Both the position numbers and the translations under genes were made by a program. DNA of 64,000 nucleotides from Trochalopteron elliotii (lineage: Eukaryota > Chordata > Aves > Passeriformes > Leiothrichidae), in contig JANPWX010000072.1 in assembly GCA_024734555.1 (NCBI GenBank), positions 3,444,420 to 3,508,419 of the forward strand, written 5' to 3'. Each line of letters opens with the position of its first letter. Positions within the stretch are counted from its first letter, which is position 1. Positions 36,201-49,177 of this stretch are shown piece by piece. Under the pieces are notes generated by a model, which saw nothing but the letters and a program-made list of their open reading frames with translations, ran no database searches and had not been told where the DNA came from.

Positions 36201-39200
36201 ATTTCTGTGTGAAATGCCGATTCCAAGTGGATCTGCAGGGTATGGCAGATTTCCACAGGCTGAGCTGAGTGCTACCTGATCCCTGTGCCAGACAGTGAGA
36301 GAATCACCATGTCACTGTGTATTTATACCAGTATTCCACTTTTGACTTTGTTACTTATAATTTGACTGGATTGCTGTAATTATTAGTTGCTCTTGGGCCA
36401 GTAGCTGTTGCACCAGATGGCAAAAGTGATCATGCTATGACTCTGCTTTGCCTTGTTTAAGAGTTCTCAGCATCCAACTCTGCCTGAAGAAAAATGCGAT
36501 CCATTTACTACTGAGTGCTTCTGGAGGCTTGACTGCTTTATTGAGGTACTTTGCTAAGAATAAAGTTCAAAAAAATCTGATTAGATTTTTTTTAGTATGC
36601 ATGTACTATGCCATATGAACTTGCAATGCAGCTAAGCTTGATCTGTCGATCCATTGTGGAAACTCATGTCAGCTATTCTGAGAGTACCCACACTCACTCA
36701 AGATCTGTCCTTAGTTTCATTAACATATGAAAACAGAAGAAATTTTGTTCTGGTGTGTAAGTGGATGAATTGCAAAATAGTTAATTTGATTTCAGTGCAT
36801 GGGAGTATTCGTTGGTACTGTTTAATCAGCTTGTGCATATAAAGTGTTGGCAGCTTCTGTTAGATCACATACAACTAGATAAAAATGTTGGAACTAATGA
36901 TAATTGTGTTTCAATGGCAATAAAATTGCAAGTGGTACTTTCATGTAATAAGGTGCTACTTGTATATTTATTAATTTGGGCCTCATGCCAACCTATAGTT
37001 GTCTGATTTTAGATCCATTTTTAATAGACTGGTATGTTCAGTAGGTTGGTTTGGTGTGTGCATGTGTGGCATCTGTGCTCTGCAAAATCTTCTAATGGAA
37101 ATGGGTTCACAGTGTGAATTCTCTGTCAAAGGTTAGTGGTGTCTCTAAATGAAGCCAGGTTGTTTTCCATAGTAAGATCCTCATAATTCTAAATAACCAG
37201 CGAGGGAGTATGCACCAGATATTTAGACAAGCTAATCTTCTGGACATATTTCACAGGATTAATCTATTTGTGTGAAAATTAAACTTCATGTTATTTTTAT
37301 TCTTTATTGAAGTAGATGAAAACCCATGATTAAATTTGAAGTGTTTCAACTTGGTTATGGTAGGAGGAGCTTTGTGGACAGCGTGTTTTTAGAGCTGTCC
37401 CATTAGGAGCTACAGGGAGGTTGATCTGGATTATACATTTGTGCATTAGGACTCTGCTACGCTTTCTCACCTGGCAAGAAAGGTGTGAAGAAGCTTTGGG
37501 TGTCAGCACCTTATGAGAACAGAGTTCACTGTATGTTTTGGAGGGAGATGCTGGAGATGTCCCCTTAGCAGGAGGGGTGATGTGGAAGGAAGAATGAGGT
37601 GAAGGAGGATGCTTCACCCCAGCAGCAGGAGTGGAACTCAGAAGAGAGGTGTAGTCTCTCGCTGTATTTAGGTGAGTGTAGTTTTTGCCAAACTGGCTAT
37701 GCCCTCTGCTACCTGTATGTGTTGTTTTTGTTGAAAAAACAGGGAGAAGAAATTACAATGCTCTTAGTTGTACTCTGAGACTGTGATTCACTTTTCAGAC
37801 TGTTTTCAGAACTGCTTTGAAGCAGTTTCCAAAACAGCATTTAAAGATAAAGTTGATTAAGGTTTCTATTAAAAAAAGTGTAAGAAATTTCTCTGCTTAC
37901 TTGAATAAAATTCAAGCAGGTATGCATTTGAACCGGTAAAATATTATATTAAATTTTTATATCTGTGCTGAGTCTGTCTGAAGGGCAGACATGGGAACAG
38001 AATAGCTGTCACTAAGCTCTGCCTTCAGGGACTAGAGTTGCACATTTCAGAGCTGTCTCCAGGCCACAATTGCAATCAATATTTACTGTAATCACAAATG
38101 AAATTATGTAGTCTTAAAGTGGTGGGTGCATTTAATAAGATGTTATAATAACAGAGCAATGAATTGAGGATTAATTGAAACTTTTTAAACTGGTGCTGAA
38201 TTGATTTAGTGATTTGCATTTGGCTTAGTACTGTATGCTTGTTGACAATAATTTATTAAAAAGATTGCATTGCAATTTCCTCCTAATTGCACATGGTATG
38301 CTTCAGGGTGGCAGGGAAGATATTAAAATATGAGTAACAGATGTGATGTTTGCTTATGGAGCGTCACATCCTGTATATTTTCCTCATCCTGTTGTTTATT
38401 TATCTTTTAGAAAGGGAAAATCCACTTCTTCCTATGAAGTATCTGTGGTGGGTTTGTTTTTTTTTTTCCAGAGGGTTGAGTCATCTTTTCACATAAATCA
38501 GTAAGTGGAGAACAGCCAAGTATAGTGGTTATGTACCATAACATTATTATTACTGTAGGGTTATTAAGTCTCAATTCGGCCTTCAGAATTTTAGATGTGC
38601 ACCACTGCTTAAGACCTGAGCTAAAGCTGCCTGGAGAGAATAAAAACTTCTGCATTCATCTCTGGGAACTCTCTAAGAAATCCTTTGTGGCTGTATTCTG
38701 CCAGATGTGTTCTGTTGCAGATGTGGCCAGGTAAAGTTGCTCTTGTCCTAGGTTAACTCTAGGGAAATTCTGTTTTCAGGGGCACTGTTCTTATATTGAC
38801 CAGCCTTGACAATGTGTGCAGATCTGTATGTTCTGTGTCCTGTTGCTCCTGACATCTCAGTGCAGACAGTGTCTCTCTTTTGTGCCATGGGCTAGTGCAG
38901 CACCTGAAGGAAGGCAGAGTTCTTGTTTTTTATTTTTTTTTAAAGCAGATGCAGTTTTGGAGATCTGGTGATGGGAAGGTACTGACCATGCTTCCCAGGC
39001 CCTTCTCTTGCAGCCTCTTACCCTTTCCTTTGAGAGGAGCTGTGTTTTCTTTAAAAACTTGAAAGAAATTGTAACTTTAACTCATTGTTAGTTCAACTTG
39101 GATTATATTTCTTCTAAGATAAATTGCTGTCTTTTCCTAAAAGTATGACAAACTTGAGATTTTTGGAGGTTTCCCCCCTCTTATTTAAGACAAAGGAGAA

Positions 39201-40567
39201 AAAAACCCAACCCCCAACATGCCTCCCAACCAACTTAGTAACTATTGATTAATATCAGTAACTGTTGTCTGTGCATTTATTTCTTTGCTCACATGTCAGA
39301 AAGCTGGTAAAAAAAAAGTGTGTAATAAAACTTTGATATGAGAGAAAATGACTGCTGAAAGCATAGGAACTTGAAGCTATTTTGGTTTTGGTTTCCTGTT
39401 AGTTTTCTCTGTAGGTCTATAGAGAAGTTAAATTCCCTCTAAGAGAGCTAGTCTTGTTGTGATGAATAATATCCTTTAAAGTCTTTTCCATATTCTAATA
39501 TAGGACTTGTCTTTACTGCTTCTGCTGATACTTAGAACTGTAGGCCAGTGTCTTCAGTTGGTGAGAACCTGGTGTTCCTATTTTGTGGAAAGTAATCTCA
39601 GTCTGTTGCAGATCATCTTCATGGTCCATGTAACTTCTTTCTAAAAACACATATTTTAAATACTTTTAATAATTTCAGTTAGTTATTCCTGTGTGTTTCC
39701 ATTGAGACGAAAGGGAGGTCTTGAAATAGTATTTTTCATGAAAAATGCTGCGAAGTTTTATGCTCTCTTTTGTTAATAATTCCGATTAAATCCTGTTAAT
39801 TTCTAAGACATCATATTAGTTTTCTGATTTTTTTTCCCCTTCCAAGTTATACCATTCAAATTATCATAACCAATTCCTTTACCATTCCTTAATGGTCCCT
39901 GATGACCATACAATGCATACTGCATGAAGTAAAGGTAGACAAGGAGGTACTAGAAATATGGCTCTATGCAGTAGAAGTTGGGAGACCTTTGACCAACAAG
40001 ATAGTTGCTACCCCTGAAAATGAAAAATAACAAGGTACTACTTCTCTATTGCAGTGATCATCCACACAATCCTACATGAGCTGGATAGCAACACTCTGTG
40101 CTGAGACTAATATCCTGTCTTAGAGTAGTCTCAATGTAATCACCAATTTGTTGTTGAAGAATCCTTCCCACCTGTTGTAGACCAAATTAGTGTGATAGTT
40201 GCCAGTGTTGAGCAGATACGCATAGGATGGTATGAGGTACTTCCACTCATGGACTTTGTGAGTTTTAGGGCAGCTCAGGCTTGGTGCCTGGGTATCCATG
40301 TTGTTGATGTCATTGCTTGATGGGATGCATAACAAGTGAGAGGACAGACTGATGTTTAGTATCACCTTTATCTACCTCTGTGAACTCTGTGTAGCTTAGG
40401 AGTGGTTTAGCTGTGCAGAAAGATGAGAAGGTGTGCTGCGTTACCAATAGATTTTTGCTAGGAACAGCCTTTAGAGCATTAAAATTTAACCTAAACTGGT
40501 TTTCTGGGGTTTGTATTACAGCTTTGCTATATTGATGCAGAGTATAATACGGAGTAGAACATCCCAG
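33212..40567. other. Intron-like non-coding DNA with several exon-like frames
   Basis: No recognised gene. Minus-strand open frames of 126 codons (33621-34001) and 164 codons (34741-35235) stand out by length. Both have fairly protein-like composition but no domain I can name. An exon-like + strand block lies at 36094-36239. A TAAT-rich block at about 38.05-38.30 kb resembles the texture of conserved non-coding elements. No transposon was recognised. Confidence 0.5.
36094..36239 (+). other. Candidate exon (146 bp), unrecognised
   Basis: The acceptor TTCACTAATTTTCAG ends at 36093 and the donor CAGG|GTATGG has its GT at 36240-36241. An ATG at 36101 opens a 55-codon frame to a TGA at 36266-36268. 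It includes an acidic stretch (GEQPGEEGLVVEEV) and a CxxC pair at residues 36 and 39. The sequence is CpG-poor but GC-richer than its flanks. No family is recognised, and a pseudo-exon is the default explanation. Confidence 0.18.
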
Positions 40568-40704
40568 ATGAGGCTGTGGAGTCTTCATCCTTGGAGTTAC
40601 TCAAAAGCTGCTTGGACACTGTCATGGCCCAGCTTAAACAGGGTTTTGGACCAGGTGACCTCTAGAGGTCCCTGCCAGCCTCAGCCTTTCAGTGATTCTG
40701 TGAT
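40568..40704 (+). mobile_element. CR1 LINE 3' fragment
   Basis: ATGAGGCTGTGGAGTCTTCA, GAGTTACTCAAAAGCTG and TTGGACCAGGTGACCTCTAG match the CR1 3' region, ending in the characteristic GATTCTGTGAT tail. It is 5'-truncated to about 137 bases. Confidence 0.9.
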
Positions 40705-43333
40705 ATCTTTGCCAGTGTAGTTGCCTCTTAATAAATAAAAGGAGGAAAGTTGCTATATTGGTACGGTACTCCTAATGTAGACCTCATTTTGTGCATGGCT
40801 TGCTATACTGTACCTTTTTTGTCTGTATGGCATTGCAGTAACTGTTTTGTGCCATCAAGAATTTAGGCACAGAATGAGGGTACTGTATAATAAGCTGCAT
40901 TTTGGTTGTCTGTGCATTGAAATTTAACAGACCTCGTTATGACATTTGGAATTTTTGTGACTACCAATGTCCAAGAGAGCTTAAAAACCGAAAAATATAA
41001 AACTGCCTGTAGGGGAAAAATACTGAGGAATTTTTATTCTCTGTTGTACTTTTGGTGGTGAAAAAAGTATTTCTGGAAATTGTTTTTGGCAGGTGTGTGG
41101 CAAGTGAAATCCATTAATGTGAAAACCAGTAGCATTTGTATATAGCTGATAATAGCATTCCAAAACCAAGATTGCTAGCTTCTGATAAAATAACAGAAAT
41201 ACCTGTTTACCACTTTCCATTTTGACAAATGGACAAATTTGACTTCATTTCAGTGAAGTGCTTCTCAACCCTACCCTCCTGCATCAATAAACTTCAGTAG
41301 TTGAGCCTTGCCAAGATGAACTTTTGTAGTGTTCTTAAGGTCCTAAGTAGAGTTGTTCCTAAATTGACCAGCTTTTTTTGGAAATGAACAATGAAAATAA
41401 AGATGGACAGGTAGTAGTTAGATGCGACCTTAAAACAGAGTTTATTTTAGGAGCAAACTGTCCTTGACAGTCCAGCTGCTTTTCTCATGAAAACTCCTGC
41501 AGACTTTTCTGGGTGTGGGCAGTGAATGAATCTTTGATGTTTGTGGCCTTGATGCCTGGCTGGGTGTAATGCTGTCTGGAAGAGTAATGAGAGGGGCTAC
41601 AGTTCTCCAACCCAGATCCTGACCCCTCTTTAGCCTGCCAGCGGGGGGACTCCACATCTGCAAGTTGTATCCGGCTGCTAAACAACTCCAGGGTAGATGG
41701 CAAAGAAGTTCAAAGAAGGGACCTGTCTGCCGGCACTTCCTGGGAGATTTTTTCCTTGATTGCTGTGCCTGTCACTTTGTTATTAAAAATCTGTCTGTTT
41801 TGTGCTGCATAAAACGTTTATGTGTGTTGTTTTATGGACTTGCGTGTTCAGTGCAATCTTGTGTACGATAAGCACAAAGATCGTCGCTGAGCAAGGTACT
41901 TGTGTAGCTGTTCAAGAATTGCCTATGCAATATACACAGAGACAGGAGAAAAGCTTATTTATTTTGTCTTAGGACATCCAGGAATTGCTTGTCTAGCTGA
42001 CTTCAAGAAAAATAATTTTTTGTTGCCAACATTCAGTTCAAGTTACTGTGGGTTTCTGAGTTTCACAGACAATTTGTGGGTTTTTTGAAACTCGTCTGAG
42101 GTGAAACAGGACTCTGAATTACATCATGCACTTCAATGCTAATGTCAGTAGCACTTACTGCATTTTTATATTCACAAATAAGATACCTAAATTAACTCTT
42201 AACACCTGATCTGGGACAAGTCTTGGTTACAGAGTGCTGGGTGAACCACCCAGTCATTTCACTCTCCCAAGAACCAATACTGGTTACATTTTGCTAGAAC
42301 GTTTTTGTTTGAACTTGCATAACTATTTATTTTTTGTGTTTTTATCATAAAAAACCCCAAAATTTAAGGTGTTGTTCTGCAACTGGATAGTTAAAATAGG
42401 ACTTTATTTAGACATTTTCCAATGGAAATTTTCAAATATAAGTATTTCACACTTTTTTTTAATAAAACAATATTAAAATGATTAAAGTGATTCTTGAGGG
42501 GAAAATAGAGTAAAGGAAAAGTTTTCAACCCCCCAAATCTATTTATATAAAAATAATTTTCATTGATTCTTTTGTAATATCATGTGTCAAAAATAGCCTT
42601 TTAGCACAAAAGTAATGTGATTTTGTGGCCTTCAAGGAAAAACCTATTTGCAATTGTGAAAATATTAAAAAAATTAGTAGAGCTTGGGAATATGCATGTG
42701 ACAATATAATAACGTATTGAGGTAAAATTTGTTGATGCAATGAATGAATAAATACTTGATTAGATAATGGCTGATTAACATGTTGGATCTGGCATATCTA
42801 GAAGTGTGTACTTGAACCAGAAGGATTGTGAGTGTTTACTCCTCTTTGTACTTCACAGAGAAGGTATTTTAACCTGCCAAATGTGAAAAATATCCCCAAG
42901 TGAGAATTATGTAATTTTAAGTTCAAAGCAGCAACTTGTGCATTCTTCCTGAATTTATAGGGCTAAAAAGTAGAAAAGGTTGGGATCAAGATTTTCATGA
43001 AGCTTTTTAATTAAACAGGAAAGGATCAGTAATTTGGAAATAACCAAAATGATCCTCCTAGTATAAAGGCTTGGAGTTTTCTTCTGCACACATATTTATT
43101 ACTCCCTATTAATCATTAACTTAAAAGTCTGCCTGTGCTTTCAAAGTATGTCTTGACTTCTTGTGCATGAAGGAATACAAACACAGGTTTTCTAAAATGA
43201 AAAATAATTAAGATAAATGCTCAGAGAGGAGCCAAGTATTTGAATTTGGCTTCAGTTGTATTACTACTGTCTCAGGACCCGTGGCATAGTTCCTTTGCAT
43301 AATAAATTATTCTGCCTAATGTGTTTAATTTTT

Positions 43334-43380
43334 ATAGAATCATAGAATATTCTGAGTTTGAAAGGACCCACTAATCATAA
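43334..43380 (-). mobile_element. CR1 3' terminus scrap
   Basis: ATAGAATCATAGAATATTCT followed by GAGTTTGAAAGGACCCA is the reverse complement of a CR1 3' tail. Fewer than 50 bases remain. Confidence 0.75.
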
Positions 43381-44533
43381 TATTTGAGAACTAGTTTTTA
43401 AGGACACATTAATAAAGTGAAAATAGTTGTAAAGATGGTCCTCAGTAATAGTTTAAGTAACAGTTCATTAATGGTGGGTTGTGCTGAGTTGCCAAATCCG
43501 ACTTCTCCAGGTGCCAAGTTGTGGGTAGGACCATGCTGTATTGGGGAAGTGTGACTGACATGCACACACATATTCCCAAGCTGGTTTTCCCATATCTATT
43601 TCAGGGACTGATGGGTTGGAAACATTGGTGATTTGAGCTTCACCCCTAGTTTAGATTTGCTGGGACGTGATCAAATTCATGCCTGTCCTGCTATTGATAC
43701 CTATGCTAACCAACATAAAACTCAATTGGTATGTCTGCAGCATAGATAAACTCAGAAAAGAAAGTTTGGTGAAATGCTACCCTAACCAAATTGACCAAGG
43801 GTTTCCACTGGCAAACATTTTGCAGCAAGCGAGGAGAAAGAAACATTTTTTTCTGGTCTATTTACAAGAAGTTCCACAATAACCATAGCCACAGAGCTCT
43901 GTGGGCATTTCCTTGTGTAAACAAGCCCTGCCCTCTGTTTGAAGAGGGTAAGTGTGCAGTCTTTTGCTATGTAAGTGAGACTTTGGCCATAGAGTGTTGC
44001 AGATAAGGAACTATTTACCCTATATCTTATATTTGCCTTGTGAATTTTGAGTCACAGTTTAATTTATGGGTATTTAGGGAGTGAGGAATAGCAGCATTTG
44101 GTTTATCATTCAAACTTGAAATTATTTCTTTACTGCTTGTTAATTGTGTATGCTCACATAAAGAGACTGGAAAAGTTTTGTTGGCAGGAGCTTGGAGTAA
44201 CTTTTCCTGGAGTCATAGGTGTTGAATGTACAAATTTGATAAGAACTGAATCACTGGTTAAAAGACCTCACCTTTAAAAAAAATAAAAAAATAGAGAATG
44301 AGGTTAAGCATTTGGATTTCTAGCTGATGACATTTTTTGGTCTAAACTACTATTCTGTTTCACAGAACATAAGCATTTACTTTCTTCCTGGTGCACAAAA
44401 TACCTGTGTGCCCACTCTGTGGTTCATGGAAAAAAGATTTGACCAGGAAATTGTTTGGCCAATACTTATCTGTACAAAATAAAACATTTTGTAACATTAC
44501 TCATTTTGAGAAAATTTAGTGAGAAAACTAGGA

Positions 44534-44561
44534 AAATATTTTTAAATTTTTAAAAATATTT
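44534..44561. repeat. 28-bp all-AT inverted repeat
   Basis: AAATATTTTTAAA and its exact reverse complement are separated by TT. These are 13-base arms containing only A and T, in a longer AT stretch with repeated AATATTTCTAA motifs. It could extrude as a hairpin, or act as a matrix-attachment-type sequence. Confidence 0.85.
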
Positions 44562-47500
44562 CTAATATTTATAAAATATTTCTAAAATTTTGTATTTAAA
44601 GTCATGTGGAATTTCCTTTATAAAAAAAATAAAATCTACTGTAGACTTGGCATAGACAGTAATATTGTAAGGTTTTGTTTCTATTCTACCTAAAATGCAC
44701 TTCCCAACTGCCAAAGTATTTTTTGCTTTCCAGTTTCTTTTAAGGGCACGAGTGTTCTTTTAATTACAAGCTGGCTGCTCATAGTATTCTTTAAAACACT
44801 TGCTCAGCTGCTTCGTAACTCAGGATCAATAACTTCATAGATAATTAAACTAACCATTTCTTAAAAATAGATGCCATATTCTATATCCCTTATACCCCCA
44901 ATCTCCCACTTATCCTATTTGACAATCTCTGCTTATGCTGGTTTGCCAAGCTGAATATTGATACTCCAGTGCCAGAATGCCTGGCCTGAGCCAGTGAGGG
45001 ATCCTGTGCAGACAGCTGCACTACAGGCACTGTAACTTCATAGCTTGAAATGCAGGGACTTATTCATTTATCCTAAATATAACTAACAGCAATAAAAATG
45101 CATTTTTTTAAAAAATTGCACTTAATTATCATCCCAGTTGTTGCTGCTACAAACATGTTCTAGGAAATAGTTTCAGAAGTTCTGATTTAGATTTTTTAGT
45201 TTAAAAGTAAAGTTAGCATACACTAACAATATTTTTGAAGCTTTAGACACAATATTGAACTTGTGATTTCTGTTAAGACAACTTGATGACTGTCACAAAT
45301 GTATAACCTTGAACAGCTAAACTGAGCTGAAATTTATAATTCTTGTTATGAAACATGACACTGTTCTGCAACAAAAAACTGGTGTAATAAATGCAGCCTT
45401 CATTTATTGTTCTTACTGAGTTGTGTTATCAGATTTCCTGGAAAAAATCATAATTTCTCTATTGATATTTTCAATTGGAAGACAAAGGAAATATATTCCT
45501 TTAAGTAATTCCCATGTTCTTAGAATTTTTATTTTACAGAGTTTAACATTGTCAACTTATATTGTCTCAAAGAAGTGTGGAATTGAAATCCAGACTTTGT
45601 CTGTTTAGGCTTGAGAGAGATTGATAATGGGGATTAGACAAAATCTCTAAAGTGGTTGTCTATAAAGTGCAGTTTATAGGCCTTTTGGTTGTGTTTTGTA
45701 AGAGTATAGATATTAACCTTTTTATCTGTGAAATGTTAGAAAAAACCTTTTACAAGTTCTAAGAATGTTTGAGGTGCAAACCAGAGTGGTATAAATCTGT
45801 ACAGGGGAAAATAACCATTTCTGTCCTTCGGTTTCAAAACTGTGCTTTCAGTCAGTGATTGCTGATCTGTGCCATTTTACTTTTGTATGACTTGCTGTGA
45901 TGCATAAGATTTCTGGCGAAAATATTGCTCAAGAGTGAGATTACTCTTAAAAGGCATTTATGTACTTAAATTTTTGCATTCTGACATAGAATGCAGAAGT
46001 GTTGCTTCTAAAGTGCCTTGAAACATAGAGGTTTTTATCAGGGAAGCTCTAAGTTTGCATCATGCAATTGAAAGGCTTTTTTTTACTGTTTGTAAAATTT
46101 GGACGAATAGTAGAATAGTATGTTCAAAAGTCAGTATCACTCTTACAGGAATTCCTACTTTGTCCTTTCTCTGTAAAAAAACTCTGTTAAAACAGATCAG
46201 AGTGGCTCCTGTGTGGGCCATAATGAGAGACCTGGTAGCATTTGAGTTGTCTTAGTACTTAAAATTACCAGTGACACTGAATAAAAAATAATGAGAAATT
46301 ATGACTTAGAGAATAGTAGGAACATAGGTTTTAAAAAGTCACTGTATGTTTTGATATGTGTAGACAAGTTAATGGTTTTTTGTTTATATACAGTTTTCTC
46401 AAAAAGCATTCAGGAACAAATTGCCAAATGTTAAGGAAATATATGTTTAGTATGTTTAATAACTGCATTCCCATTCCTCTACTGCATCTTTTCTAGTAGT
46501 GGAACCCTTTTTAATATTCCAAAATACTGAATCTGACACAAAACTAATTTGTATAAATTGCTCCATGAATACATATTAGAACATTCAGATATAGTGTGAA
46601 TATTCTTATATTATAATTGTGCAATAGGAGTGAACTCTTTTATTTTACTCAATTGAATTTAAATCAATGTGGTAATTTGGACCTAAGCTCAGGAGGGAGG
46701 TGGGGTGAAGGGAATCAGTTTTCCCTGTAACAAAATGAGCTTGTTTTTCTGCCACTCTCAGCTTCCTCGCAGATTAAATTTTAATAAAATGTTAGTAACA
46801 AAGGAACTTTTTAGACATCTTTTTTAAAGTGCTTAACTATTAGCACTATTCCAATGGACTTTAAAGCAACAGTTGAAGAATTTCTAATTAGTAACTTTAA
46901 CTCAAGTGCTGGCAGCTTTTTAATAAACTTTCAAGCAATTTTCAATAAAATATTTTTTATTCCCAATATAAAATACATTAAAGGAAACCTATATTAAATA
47001 AAAATTAAATTAATGCCTTAAAAATCTTATGTATTGGACTAGTAAAACTAATAAATATCTACTGATGGCTTATGTTATAATTCTGATATGACTCTGCCAA
47101 TACCCACTTGTTGCAGATGATGGAGTTATTTTCTGAGATGGTTGTGTTTGTAAATGATAGTGCAGCATTCTTCAAACTTCACTGGCAGTTGGTCAATACA
47201 TTTCTCCACTAAGTCTCTTTTACTAATGGAAATACTTGGTAGTGGAAAGGAGAAATTATTGTTTGCTCAGATGTTTAGGGTTCAGGCTAGTAAAAGTCAA
47301 ATTAGTATAAAAAGTAGTGGAAATGCCTGGCCTGGGATACACATAGGACTAAACCAAACTGCTCTTTCTCGTGGGAGGAATTTTTCTTACCCTCTTGTGT
47401 CAGAAATTTTTGGTGGGTCTCAGCATTTCCAATCTCCTCCCTCCCTGCACTGGGCAACAGATGTTCCTGCACTGGAGAGACCCACCAGCATGTTTACAAT

Positions 47501-48196
47501 TCCCAGAATATTTTTGGCAGCCAAGTACTATCATACTGGGTGACTGGAGGAGGATTCTAGGAGCACTGTAGGAGTAGATTACTAGTTTGGCTGGGAATTC
47601 TTTTGGGATAGCAGATTTGTCGGAGGGCACAAGTACCTGCAATACCAGTGAAAGTAATCTCTTGAAATCAAAGCCTTATTTCATTTGAAATTAATGGTGT
47701 TTATGATACTGGATGATGGACTTTAGTAGTGGTAGGCTATGAGCTCTTAAATAGAGAGGGGAAGAAGGAAAACTATAGGGCTGTTATTTAAAAAAAAACA
47801 CAAATCAACAAAATATTTTTCAATAAGAGCTAATTGGGAAAATGTGGAAGGTGGGCTGCAAACAAAAGGCTTATTTGTTTGAGATCTAATGAAATTGATA
47901 TAGTTGCAAATGTTATATGTGGCCTTGAGTCTCAGATTAATTTTTTGTACTTTTTTAGCCACACTATTTCTAATAAGAACAGGGAATTTTAATTAATCTC
48001 TACATTTGTAAAATTGGGATACTTCCTTTAAAAACCAGCACTGTTGTCCATACCATTTGCCAAAACTCTGATGGCTTAACACAGAAACCCGAAATTATCT
48101 TCTTGTTTGATAATTTGATGCTGCACCTGTGTCTGCCTTTGAGTATCTATGGATGATGGCCCACAAGGGTGAACAGCAACACTGGAGTGTGGTGTA

Positions 48197-49177
48197 GTGT
48201 TTCCAGCATTGCTTTCAGCTGGTCTAGGGGTGTTTACCACAGATGTTTGGTGGGTTGACCACGACTGGCTACCAGATGCCCATCCAGCTGCTCCTGGGGT
48301 CTCCATGTCCCTCCGTGTTTGTGGCTCAGTTCCCCAGGCTCAGCCCTGGCTGCCGGGGAGTGTTTTGTCCTCCCTTGCCCGGGCTTTCCCCGGGGCTCTC
48401 ACCCGCCCGTCCGTGGCTGAGGGGCTCAGCCGGGCCCTGCGCTGGGGCTGCTGCAGCTGTGTCAGGTCTGGGAGCTCCACGCAGAAGCTGCCCCTTCAGC
48501 TCTTACTGCTACAACCTCTTGACACCTGCACCCAGGTAGGCCCTGTCACTGATGGGGAGGGCTTCATCCCTGTCCTCCTTCTGCTCCCGGCCATGGGGCG
48601 CCAGCCTTGCCCTGCCCTGGCTGAGGTGGTTGCTGTGCTGTTGTTGGTCACTTCAAGCTGCTGTAAAGGCCACTTGTGGAACACCCTGCAGGTGCCAAAG
48701 CAGCAGGGAGGAGCAGTTGTGCCTGCAAGCTGTGTCCTCTCAGGATATAGTTGCCAAGCAGCAGTGCTCTGCACAAATGCCGATAGATGCTGTCCCTATA
48801 GGCTTTTTTGCTCATCTCTAGAAACAGGGAAGAACAGGAGCAGAAATAGACTAGTTTTCAGCCTAGTACCTGGTCTCCCTGATTTCATGGCTTTGTCAGT
48901 GATGGTGCCTGCCTTGCCCTGGCTGGTGGTAGCTCAGGATCAGAGGGTTCCTGCCAGTCTCAAGGGCATGTTTTCGCAAGCCTTGCCCAGGGCAGAAGGT
49001 TGCTGGCCTGTCACAGATGCTGGACCCTCCATCTCTGCATGTAAGGTGTCCCTTCTCCAGTTAGAACATTTTACATCTCAAGGACCTAAGTGGATAAGTT
49101 TTGAGTCTTGTTCTACCTGCTTTGCTAGATTTTTGTGCAGTGTTTATCTTGCTTGGTGGTACTGTGCAGCTTCTTAA
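48197..49177 (+). other. GC-rich block carrying a 326-codon open frame
   Basis: This ~980-bp block is distinctly GC-richer than the AT-rich DNA on both sides, and 48340-48480 is locally CpG-rich. One + frame is open for 326 codons from ATG 48197. It is rich in L, S, A, C, W and P with no domain, no clear signal peptide and irregular composition. That is what chance frames in GC-rich DNA look like. Near 48240-48290, GGTTGACCACGACTGGCTAC and AGATGCCCATCCAGCTGCTC resemble a segment I associate with avian ERV-derived repeats. Part of the block may therefore be retroviral. A donor CAG|GTAGGC (GT at 48536-48537) would allow an alternative first exon. Confidence 0.3.
48240..48296. mobile_element. 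Possible avian ERV-derived fragment
   Basis: The stretch GTGGGTTGACCACGACTGG through GATGCCCATCCAGCTGCTC resembles, from memory, a sequence common in avian endogenous retroviral repeats. The match is short and its boundaries are unknown, so it is only suggestive. Confidence 0.3.

Larger units (their letters stand above)
40705..48196. other. Intron-like non-coding DNA
   Basis: Very AT-rich in places, especially 44.5-44.65 kb and 46.3-47.1 kb. It has a small CR1 scrap at 43334 and no recognised gene. A 129-codon + frame at 47154-47543 has no domain or splice context. The patch at 41.5-41.9 kb has several CpGs (for example ATCGTCGCTGAGCAAG) and stands out slightly. Confidence 0.55.

Noticed and set aside
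47154..47543. A 129-codon + frame.
   Set aside because: No domain, no flanking acceptor and donor in a matching phase, and unremarkable composition. Left as a chance frame.
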